10,524 bases of DNA from Lachnospiraceae bacterium (GTDB lineage: Bacteria; Bacillota; Clostridia; Lachnospirales; Lachnospiraceae): positions 1 to 10,524 of the forward strand of contig JAHZHB010000068.1 in assembly GCA_019420465.1 (NCBI GenBank). Reading direction: 5' to 3'. Shown here piece by piece: positions 1 through 5,895 of this stretch (its first letter is position 1; the number at the start of each line of letters is the position of its first letter). Position numbers and translations under genes: made by a program. A model generated the notes under the pieces. The model was not told where the DNA came from. It ran no database searches and saw only the letters and a program-made list of their open reading frames with translations.

Positions 1-459
1 CAGAAGGTTCTGAGCTCCAGATTCTGATCAGCCTTTATCTGTTCTTCTTTTCTGTATGCGATCGGTTCCGGCGGACTGTTTGGCAAGGGACTGGGAAACA
101 GTGCCCAGAAGATCAGCAGTATCCCGGAGGCCCAGAACGATATGATCTTTGCGATCATCTGCGAAGAGCTTGGCATCTTTGGCATGCTGTTGGTACTGTT
201 TCTGTTTGGGTATCTGTTGTATCGTCTGTTCTTTATTGCGCAGAATGCACCGGATCTGTTCGGGTCGCTGATGGTGACCGGTATCATGGCGCATATCGCC
301 TTACAGGTTATTTTGAATATTGCAGTAGTTATCAATCTGATCCCTACGACGGGTATTACTTTGCCGTTTTTCAGCTTTGGTGGTACGTCGAGTCTCTTCC
401 AGATGGCGGAGCTGGCGATCGCTTTGAGCGTTTCACGCAGGATCAAGCTGAAGGACTGA
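1..459 (+). pseudogene. SEDS-family protein (FtsW/RodA/SpoVE), 3' part, frame broken by a 19-nt insertion
   Basis: SEDS proteins are polytopic membrane glycan polymerases that extend peptidoglycan from lipid II, paired with a class B PBP. Here the codons from base 58 onward read AIGSGGLFGKGLGNS, then PEAQNDMIFAIICEELG, several hydrophobic helices, and the C-terminal signature TGITLPFFSFGGTSSL, ending with TGA at 457-459. These are classic FtsW/SpoVE loop and C-terminal motifs. The matching upstream part (EGSELQILISLY, bases 3-38) is in a different frame. Removing bases 39-57 joins the two into the expected SLYAIGSGG. The frame used from base 58 has a TGA at 25-27, so the two halves cannot be one normal ORF. 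The first internal ATG of the downstream frame (142) has no ribosome binding site and would lose conserved loop residues. FtsW, RodA or SpoVE cannot be told apart from this fragment. The family call is firm. Whether the break is biological or a sequencing or assembly fault is open. Confidence 0.85.
39..57 (+). other. 19-nt apparent insertion (frameshift) in SEDS gene
   Basis: The pyrimidine-rich segment ctgttcttcttttctgtat lies between codon TAT (36-38) and codon GCG (58-60). It ends in a second TAT (55-57), so it is flanked by a 3-nt direct repeat, and the pentamer TCTGT also occurs twice (38-42 and 51-55). Its length of 19 (1 mod 3) exactly accounts for the shift between the two SEDS frames. 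No copy was seen elsewhere in the window. Confidence 0.75.
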
Positions 460-489
460 TACTTGCCGGCGTAACGGATCGTTATAAAT

Positions 490-495
490 AGGAGG
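490..495 (+). promoter_or_regulatory. Ribosome binding site of gltX
   Basis: A perfect AGGAGG is followed by five bases and ATG at 501, fixing the gltX start. It sits in the 41-nt gap after the SEDS stop. No terminator-like hairpin is visible in that gap, so gltX may be read through from upstream. Confidence 0.85.
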
Positions 496-500
496 ATATT

Positions 501-1949
501 ATGAGTAAAGTTAAGACAAGATTTGCACCGAGTCCGACAGGACGTATGCATGTAGGTAATCTGCGTACAGCGCTGTATGCCTATCTGATCGCAAAACATG
601 AGGGCGGAAGCTTTATGCTCCGTATCGAGGATACAGACCAGGAACGTTTTCAGGAGGGTGCACTCGAGATCATTTACCGTACACTGGCAGATACCGGACT
701 GGTACATGATGAGGGTCCGGACAAGGACGGCGGCGTAGGTCCGTATGTACAGAGCGAGAGAAATGCCCAGGGCATCTATCTGAAATATGCCAAGCAGCTG
801 ATCGAACAGGGCGATGCTTACTATTGCTTCTGTGACAAAGAGCGTCTGGAATCCTTACGTACATCTGTAGCAGGCAAGGAAATCACTGTATATGACAAGC
901 ATTGTCTGCATCTGAGCAAAGAGGAGATCGAGGCAAATCTGGCTGCAGGTAAGCCGTATGTTATCCGTATCAATATGCCGACAGAAGGTACAACAACCTT
1001 CCACGATGAGATCTACGGAGATATCACGGTAAATAATGAAGAGCTTGACGATATGATCCTGATCAAATCCGATGGTTACCCGACCTACAATTTTGCCAAT
1101 GTTGTGGATGATCATCTGATGGGCATCACTCATGTTGTCCGTGGTAACGAATATCTGTCTTCTACACCGAAATACAATCGACTGTACGAAGCATTCGGCT
1201 GGGATGTGCCGGTCTATGTACACTGCCCGCTGATCACGAATGAGGAACACCAGAAGCTGTCCAAGAGATGCGGACATTCTTCCTACGAAGATCTGCTGGA
1301 ACAGGGCTTTGTCCGTGAAGCGATCGTAAACTTTGTGGCACTGCTTGGCTGGAGCCCGGAGGACAATCAGGAGATCATGTCTCTGAAAGAGCTGATAAAG
1401 AAGTTCGACTACCGTCATATGAGCAAGTCCCCGGCGGTATTTGATATGACAAAACTTCGCTGGATGAACGGTGAATATATCAAAGCTATGGATGAGGATA
1501 AATTCTATGCTATGGCCGAGCCGTATCTGAAACGTGTGCTGTCAAAAGACTTTGATCTGAAAAAGATCGCCGGTATGGTAAAGACACGTATCGAGACATT
1601 ACAGGATATCTGCGAGATGGTGGATTTCTTCGAGGAGATGCCGGAGTACGATGTGGCTATGTACAATCACAAAAAGATGAAGACCACACCGGAGACATCC
1701 AAAGCCGTACTGGAAGATGTACTTCCTTTACTGGAACAGCAGGAGGATTACTCCAACGATGCACTGTTTGCGATGCTGTCTGCCTATGGTAAGGAAAAAG
1801 GCTACAAGACTGGCTTTGTGATGTGGCCGATCCGTACAGCTGTATCCGGCAAGCAGATGACACCGGCCGGTGCCACAGAGATCCTGGAGATCATCGGCAA
1901 GGATGAATCCATCCGCCGTATTCGCGCAGCTATTGAAAAATTAAGCTGA
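501..1949 (+). CDS. gltX: Glutamate--tRNA ligase (GluRS)
   Basis: This cytoplasmic class I aminoacyl-tRNA synthetase charges tRNA(Glu) with glutamate using ATP. In bacteria with GatCAB it often also misacylates tRNA(Gln), but specificity cannot be read here. The protein is 482 aa, normal for bacterial GluRS. Its N-terminal Rossmann fold carries FAPSPTGRMHVGN, with the HIGH motif as HVGN at about residues 17-20, followed by LRIEDTD. The second class I signature is KLSKR at 252-256. A zinc site of the E. coli type is apparent: C109-x-C111, then C135-x-H137. The rest is the helical anticodon-binding half. The start is ATG 501, behind a perfect AGGAGG. The stop TGA (1947-1949) overlaps the proposed CTG start of the helicase, suggesting translational coupling. 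Identification is secure. Confidence 0.97.
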   Translation: MSKVKTRFAPSPTGRMHVGNLRTALYAYLIAKHEGGSFMLRIEDTDQERFQEGALEIIYRTLADTGLVHDEGPDKDGGVGPYVQSERNAQGIYLKYAKQLIEQGDAYYCFCDKERLESLRTSVAGKEITVYDKHCLHLSKEEIEANLAAGKPYVIRINMPTEGTTTFHDEIYGDITVNNEELDDMILIKSDGYPTYNFANVVDDHLMGITHVVRGNEYLSSTPKYNRLYEAFGWDVPVYVHCPLITNEEHQKLSKRCGHSSYEDLLEQGFVREAIVNFVALLGWSPEDNQEIMSLKELIKKFDYRHMSKSPAVFDMTKLRWMNGEYIKAMDEDKFYAMAEPYLKRVLSKDFDLKKIAGMVKTRIETLQDICEMVDFFEEMPEYDVAMYNHKKMKTTPETSKAVLEDVLPLLEQQEDYSNDALFAMLSAYGKEKGYKTGFVMWPIRTAVSGKQMTPAGATEILEIIGKDESIRRIRAAIEKLS

Positions 1950-3778
1950 ATCTAAACAAATCACAACAAAGGGCAGTCGCCCATATTTCCGGAGCCATGC
2001 TGGTCCTTGCAGGACCCGGCTCCGGGAAAACTTCTGTTTTAATTTCCCGTTTATTACAATTAACAGATAAGCATCATGTCAGATCGCAGGAGATACTGGC
2101 GGTGACTTTTACGCGGGCAGCCGCTAAGGAGATGAAGGAACGCTATCTGAAAGAAAGCAGAGCATCTTCGACAGCGATCACTTTTGGCACGCTGCACGGG
2201 GTCTTTTTTGCCATATTGCGCGAAGCAGAAAAAGGAAACCCGAAAAGACTGCTGGCCGGGGAAGAAAAACAGAAGCTTTTGCAGGATATCCTGCAAAGTC
2301 TGGGGCAGGATATGACAGACAGCCGGGAACAGGTAAAGCTTCTGGAACAGGAGATCAGCCGGATGAAGCATATGGCGGACGGGAAAGAGACGTTTGTACC
2401 AGGATCCCTTGAGCCGGAAGAGTTTCGGAAGGCTTTTACGGCATATCAGTCGGCACTTTCACATATGGATGGTATGGATTTTGATGATATGGCACACCGG
2501 ACGCTGCAGCTGTTTCGGGAAAATCCCAGGATATGCAGACGATGGCAGCAGCGGTTTTCCCATATCCTGGTGGATGAATTTCAGGATATCGATCTGCAGC
2601 AGTATGCGCTGCTGAAAATACTGGCCAGTCCACAGGACAATCTGTTTATGGTGGGGGATGATGACCAGTCCATTTATGGATTCCGTGGTGCGGATCCGTC
2701 GGTCATGCAAAAGGTGACTTCGGATTTTCCACAGCTGCAAACGGTCGTCCTGGATGTGAATTACCGCTGCCAGAAGCAGATCATAGCGTGCGCCGGACAG
2801 CTTATTAAGCATAACCAGGAACGTTTCCTGAAAAATGTGCGACCGGCGACGGACAAAGAGGGCATGGTATTGTTCTGGAGAGAAAAAGACAGGCAGAGTG
2901 AGTGGGAACGGATCGCAACAGATATTGACAGTGAGCTGCAAAACGGTCGTAATCCGGCACAGATCGCTGTACTGACACGCACAGCGAAGGGGCAGGAAGG
3001 CGTACAGATGGCACTTTTGAAGAGGGGTATTGCCTGTGATGCGGATAAAAGAGGTGTTTTACCGACAGATTCCTTTATCTGGAAGGATCTGAAAGCGTAT
3101 CTGCTGATCGCGGCGGGAGAGCGGGGACGTCAGGCCTATCTGCAGATCTTGAACCGGCCGGAACGGTTTCTTCCGCGAAATGCGTTAAAAGGGGAACAGA
3201 TCAGCTGGCCGGAAAGTGTAAATACGGCGGATCCTGTGACTGCCCGGCATCTGTTACAGCTGAAGCTGGAGACAGAGGGCGCCAGAAATCTGGTACCGGC
3301 AGCGGCGCTGTATTATATCCGACGGCATATCGGCTATGAAGAATGGCTGAAACAGCTGGCATGCCGGCAGGGGCGGGATCCGACGCTGTATCTGATGCTT
3401 TTGGAGCTTCTGCAAAAGCTGGCCGCCGGAGAGAAAGCATTAAAGCCGTACATAGAGGCTGTGGAGGCGTATCGTCTGCCTGAAGCCGAAAAAGCGGTGC
3501 AGCTGATGACACTGCACGGTGCAAAAGGTCTGGAATATGAGGTCGTATATATTCCGGATGTCAATACGGGAAATATTCCCTGGAAGGAGGCAAAAAGAAA
3601 GAGCGGGATCGAGGAGGAAAGACGGCTTTTGTATGTGGGTATGACGAGAGCAAAAGAGAAACTGGTTCTTTCGAGCGTACAAAATGAGCAGGACGGGGCA
3701 GTAGTTTCACCGTTTTTTACAGAAGCCATGCCGGAAGAAAAAAAGGCCATGTCTAATTCGAAGAACAGCCGCATATAG
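1946..3778 (+). CDS. UvrD/PcrA-like superfamily 1A DNA helicase, probable CTG start
   Basis: This is an ATP-dependent 3'-5' single-strand DNA translocase/helicase of the UvrD/Rep/PcrA group, expected to act in repair or replication restart. SF1A motifs appear in order (numbered from the CTG): Q-motif LNKSQQRAV (3-11), Walker A AGPGSGKT (22-29), Ia AVTFTRAAAKEM, Ib FGTLHG, Walker B ILVDEFQD (207-214), III GDDDQSIYGFRGA (237-249), IV VNYRC, V TLHGAKGLEYEVV (522-534) and VI EEERRLLYVGMTRAK (556-570). At 610 aa it is shorter than PcrA/UvrD (over 700 aa) and ends soon after motif VI, lacking the long C-terminal tail. The first ATG (1997) lies one residue before the Walker A strand and would delete the Q-motif. 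Upstream the frame is open only to a TGA at 1934-1936, leaving CTG 1946 (or ATT 1940) as the plausible start. The CTG overlaps the gltX TGA as CTGA. No clear Shine-Dalgarno precedes it. Family is sure; the start is inferred. Confidence 0.9.
   Translation: MNLNKSQQRAVAHISGAMLVLAGPGSGKTSVLISRLLQLTDKHHVRSQEILAVTFTRAAAKEMKERYLKESRASSTAITFGTLHGVFFAILREAEKGNPKRLLAGEEKQKLLQDILQSLGQDMTDSREQVKLLEQEISRMKHMADGKETFVPGSLEPEEFRKAFTAYQSALSHMDGMDFDDMAHRTLQLFRENPRICRRWQQRFSHILVDEFQDIDLQQYALLKILASPQDNLFMVGDDDQSIYGFRGADPSVMQKVTSDFPQLQTVVLDVNYRCQKQIIACAGQLIKHNQERFLKNVRPATDKEGMVLFWREKDRQSEWERIATDIDSELQNGRNPAQIAVLTRTAKGQEGVQMALLKRGIACDADKRGVLPTDSFIWKDLKAYLLIAAGERGRQAYLQILNRPERFLPRNALKGEQISWPESVNTADPVTARHLLQLKLETEGARNLVPAAALYYIRRHIGYEEWLKQLACRQGRDPTLYLMLLELLQKLAAGEKALKPYIEAVEAYRLPEAEKAVQLMTLHGAKGLEYEVVYIPDVNTGNIPWKEAKRKSGIEEERRLLYVGMTRAKEKLVLSSVQNEQDGAVVSPFFTEAMPEEKKAMSNSKNSRI
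2278..2297. repeat. Perfect 20-bp palindrome inside helicase gene
   Basis: TTTGCAGGATATCCTGCAAA equals its own reverse complement, centred between 2287 and 2288. It lies within codons for a predicted helical stretch (LLQDILQ) of the helicase between motifs Ib and II. No loop is present, so it suits dimeric protein binding better than an RNA hairpin. It may still be chance. Confidence 0.6.
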
Positions 3779-3779
3779 T
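3752..3779 (+). promoter_or_regulatory. Candidate sigma-E promoter for the spoIIIA operon
   Basis: The spoIIIA operon of Bacillus is transcribed by mother-cell sigma-E, whose promoters resemble KMATATT, 13-15 bp, CATACAnT. Here TCTAATT (3752-3758) and CATATAGT (3772-3779) are separated by 13 bp. The -10 matches well and the -35 moderately. The -10 overlaps the helicase stop codon (TAG, 3776-3778). Transcription would begin near 3785, leaving the AAGGGG (3786-3791) as ribosome binding site and favouring the ATG at 3803. This is eye-matching only. Confidence 0.35.
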
Positions 3780-3790
3780 AAGGACAAGGG

Positions 3791-4774
3791 GTGGTGGTAG
3801 ACATGCACAGTGAAGGAATCCTGCGTCTTTTTGCAGGAGAACTGCGTAAAATATTTGAAAAGACCAGACTGGAAGAAAAGGATCTGCAGGAGATACGACT
3901 GCGGGCAGGCCGGCCGCTTCTGGTGATCGATAGCGGCCGGGAGATGTTTCTGGACAAGATGGGCCGGGTATGGTCCTCGTCCAAACAGGGGTACAGAGTA
4001 TCTGTGGAAGAGGTGCGTGAGACACTGGAGCGGGTCAGCAATTATTCGCTGTATGCCTATGAGGCAGAAGTCTGCAGAGGATTTCTGACTGTACAGGGCG
4101 GATACAGGGTCGGTGTGTCTGGACGGGTGATCTGTGAAGAGGGACGCATCACGGGCATGCGCGATATTGCCTACATGGATATCCGGATCGCCCATCAGAT
4201 CAAAGACTGTGCTGCCATAGTGCTTCCTTATATGTATGAGGATGGCATGTTGAAAAATACACTGATCATGGCACCGCCGGGAAAAGGAAAAACAACGATC
4301 CTCAGGGATATGGTCCGTCTGGTATCAGACGGGAATCCGAAAGCGAGGGGACAGTCGGTGGCTGTGGTGGACGAACGATCTGAGATCGCCGGATGCAGTC
4401 AGGGGGTAGCCGGGTATGATCTGGGGATACGGACAGATGTCCTGGACGGCTGTCTGAAAACAGAAGGTATTTTTCTGGTGGTACGCTCTATGGCACCGGA
4501 GGTGATCGCTGTAGATGAAATAGCAGGGCAGAAGGATCAGGAAGCGCTTCGGATGGCTGCTTTTTGTGGCTGCCGTATACTTGCAACGGCGCATGGGCGG
4601 GTCTATGAAGATCTTTTGCACAGGCAGGATATACGCCCACTGTGGGAAGAGGGTGTATTTGAACGCTGTGTGCTGCTGGAGGATCAGGGTATGCCGGGAA
4701 TAGTAAAGTCTGTATTTGATCAGAAAAAAGGCTGTATATACAGCAGATCCGGCAGAGCATGTCTGTTCGTCTGA
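3791..4774 (+). CDS. spoIIIAA: Stage III sporulation protein AA (secretion-type ATPase)
   Basis: SpoIIIAA is the cytoplasmic ATPase of the SpoIIIA-SpoIIQ channel, related to type II/IV secretion ATPases. It acts in the mother cell at the forespore-engulfing membrane. Seen here: an N-terminal domain with IRLRAGRPLL near residues 35-44 and GGYRVGVSGR near 103-112. Then come Walker A APPGKGKTT (161-169), VVDERSEIAG (192-201), the Walker B region PEVIAVDEIAG (236-246), and ATAHG (265-269). Length is 327 aa against about 307 in B. subtilis. Two starts are possible: GTG 3791, with AAGGA at 3780-3784, and in-frame ATG 3803, with AAGGGG at 3786-3791. The ATG fits better if the candidate promoter just upstream is real. 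The gene begins 12 nt after the helicase stop and overlaps spoIIIAB by 16 nt. It is the first gene of a complete AA-AH operon. Confidence 0.95.
   Translation: MVVDMHSEGILRLFAGELRKIFEKTRLEEKDLQEIRLRAGRPLLVIDSGREMFLDKMGRVWSSSKQGYRVSVEEVRETLERVSNYSLYAYEAEVCRGFLTVQGGYRVGVSGRVICEEGRITGMRDIAYMDIRIAHQIKDCAAIVLPYMYEDGMLKNTLIMAPPGKGKTTILRDMVRLVSDGNPKARGQSVAVVDERSEIAGCSQGVAGYDLGIRTDVLDGCLKTEGIFLVVRSMAPEVIAVDEIAGQKDQEALRMAAFCGCRILATAHGRVYEDLLHRQDIRPLWEEGVFERCVLLEDQGMPGIVKSVFDQKKGCIYSRSGRACLFV
4731..4744. repeat. 14-bp perfect palindrome just before the spoIIIAB start
   Basis: GCTGTATATACAGC is self-complementary. As RNA it could form a five-pair stem with an ATAT loop. It ends 14 nt before the spoIIIAB ATG, where no Shine-Dalgarno is evident. 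Any effect on translation is speculative. Confidence 0.4.
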
Positions 4775-5277
4775 TCCTGTGTCTTATGTGTGTGTGCTGC
4801 GCGGGAGCTCTGGGTATACTGAAAGGGATGCGTATGAGAAAGAGGATCCTGGCTTTAAAACAGCTGCTTCGCTTTTTTACACATGTATCCAGAGAACTGG
4901 AATTTGGCAGGGAGCCTCTGCCGGAGATCTTTGAAAAAATGGCAGCGCGGAGTCAGAAACCACTGGCGGATTTTCTGAAAAAGACCGCCGGCGATATGCG
5001 GACGGACACAGCATATCTGCATGAAATATTTTCACGTAATGTAAAGGAATACATGACCTGCAGTGATCTGGAAAAAGAAGATCTGCAGCTTCTGACCGCC
5101 TTTGGTCATGAGCTTGGTTACCAGGACCGGCAGCTGCAGATCCATACGGTAGAGAACTACCAGCAGGAGATCCGGCAGCGTACAGAAGCCCTTGAAAAGG
5201 AATATCCGGGGAACTGTCGTCTGTTCCGGGTGCTGGGAATCAGTGCAGGGCTGCTGGCTGCCGTGCTGTTGTGGTAA
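4759..5277 (+). CDS. spoIIIAB: Stage III sporulation protein AB
   Basis: SpoIIIAB is a membrane-anchored channel component whose soluble domain resembles the cytoplasmic domain of the type II secretion platform protein GspF (established for the Bacillus protein). It is thought to meet the SpoIIIAA ATPase. The product is 172 aa, nearly identical in length to B. subtilis SpoIIIAB (171). It has an N-terminal hydrophobic segment (about 3-22), a basic turn (RMRKR), a helical middle with LLRFFTHVSRELEFGREPLPE, the family-typical ELGYQDRQLQ stretch (about 117-126), and a C-terminal hydrophobic segment (about 155-172). The ATG at 4759 overlaps the end of spoIIIAA by 16 nt and lacks a good Shine-Dalgarno, so coupling to spoIIIAA translation is likely. 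Confidence 0.93.
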   Translation: MSVRLILCLMCVCCAGALGILKGMRMRKRILALKQLLRFFTHVSRELEFGREPLPEIFEKMAARSQKPLADFLKKTAGDMRTDTAYLHEIFSRNVKEYMTCSDLEKEDLQLLTAFGHELGYQDRQLQIHTVENYQQEIRQRTEALEKEYPGNCRLFRVLGISAGLLAAVLLW

Positions 5278-5280
5278 AAA

Positions 5281-5288
5281 AGGAGGGG
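5281..5288 (+). promoter_or_regulatory. Ribosome binding site fixing the spoIIIAC GTG start
   Basis: The strong AGGAGGGG lies six bases before GTG 5295, in the 17-nt gap after spoIIIAB. It argues against the in-frame GTG at 5271, which lies upstream of it and inside the end of spoIIIAB. Confidence 0.75.
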
Positions 5289-5294
5289 AAAGCT

Positions 5295-5492
5295 GTGGAG
5301 ATCGGGATGCTGTTTCGCATTGGCGCTGTGGGGATTCTGGTATCAGTGCTTACCCAGGTTTTAAAACACAGCGGCAGGGAGGAACAGGCTTTTCTGGCAA
5401 GCCTTGCCGGACTTGTACTGGTTTTTTTGTGGATCATCCCGTATATTGCAGAACTGTTTAACTCTATCGAAACGCTGTTTTCCTATCCGTGA
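5295..5492 (+). CDS. spoIIIAC: Stage III sporulation protein AC
   Basis: This small two-helix membrane protein of the SpoIIIA channel has a precise role that is not well established. From GTG 5295 it is 65 aa, against about 68 in B. subtilis. The sequence begins MEIGMLFRIGAVGILVSVL (first helix), has a short polar turn (KHSGREEQ), then a second helix (FLASLAGLVLVFLWIIPYI) and ends near ELFNSIETLFSYP. The strong AGGAGGGG six bases upstream decides the start. An in-frame GTG at 5271 would add eight residues. Position between AB and AD supports the call. It is homologous in style to the neighbouring AD product, which shares the small hydrophobic fold. Confidence 0.93.
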   Translation: MEIGMLFRIGAVGILVSVLTQVLKHSGREEQAFLASLAGLVLVFLWIIPYIAELFNSIETLFSYP

Positions 5493-5505
5493 AGGAGAAT
5501 GAAGT

Positions 5506-5895
5506 ATGGAGATCTATAAGGCGGCACTGCTTGGTATCTGCAGTGTGATTCTGGGACTCTTTCTGAAAAACTGCCGCGAAGAATATGCTGTGTATGTCAG
5601 TCTGGCGGCGGGTATCTGTCTTCTGGGACTGGCGGCGGGACGGCTGGGAGAACTTACAGATACTGTCCGGATGATGCAAAAAGAGCTGGGACTTGAGGAA
5701 AGTTATCTGCGTCTTCTGATGAAGATGCTGGCCGTGACCTACATCGCACAGTTTGCATCTGCTGTCTGCAGGGACTGCGGTAACAGTGCAATCGCAGGAC
5801 AGATCGACCTGTTGGCCAGACTGACACTGGCGGCACTGGGAACACCGGTATTTACTTCCCTGATCCGGATGATCAACAGCGTACTTGCAGTATGA
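5506..5895 (+). CDS. spoIIIAD: Stage III sporulation protein AD
   Basis: This is an integral membrane component of the SpoIIIA-SpoIIQ channel. The product is 129 aa, close to the family length (about 133). It has an N-terminal helix pair (KAALLGICSVILGLFLK and YVSLAAGICLLGLAAGRL). An amphipathic stretch with LGLEESYLRLLMKMLAVTYIAQF follows, then CRDCGNSAIAGQIDLLARL and a final hydrophobic tail. The motif of acidic-tyrosine followed by KMLAVTYIAQFA is typical of SpoIIIAD. AAGGAG at 5492-5497 sits eight bases before ATG 5506. The stop codon overlaps the spoIIIAE start as ATGA (5892-5895), a common coupling arrangement. Confidence 0.95.
   Translation: MEIYKAALLGICSVILGLFLKNCREEYAVYVSLAAGICLLGLAAGRLGELTDTVRMMQKELGLEESYLRLLMKMLAVTYIAQFASAVCRDCGNSAIAGQIDLLARLTLAALGTPVFTSLIRMINSVLAV

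Noticed and set aside
142..459. A stand-alone 105-aa membrane protein beginning at ATG 142
   Set aside because: The sequence is the C-terminal portion of a SEDS protein; homologous residues continue upstream to base 58, and there is no ribosome binding site before 142.
855..1418. 187-codon minus-strand frame inside gltX
   Set aside because: gltX is unambiguous here; the antisense frame has no family resemblance.
2598..2616. CAGCAG/CTGCTG inverted repeat in the helicase gene
   Set aside because: A six-base stem made of common Gln/Leu codons is expected by chance.
3334..4041. 235-codon minus-strand frame across the helicase/spoIIIAA junction
   Set aside because: It is opposite two well-identified genes and its Ser/Arg-rich translation looks like a frame shadow.
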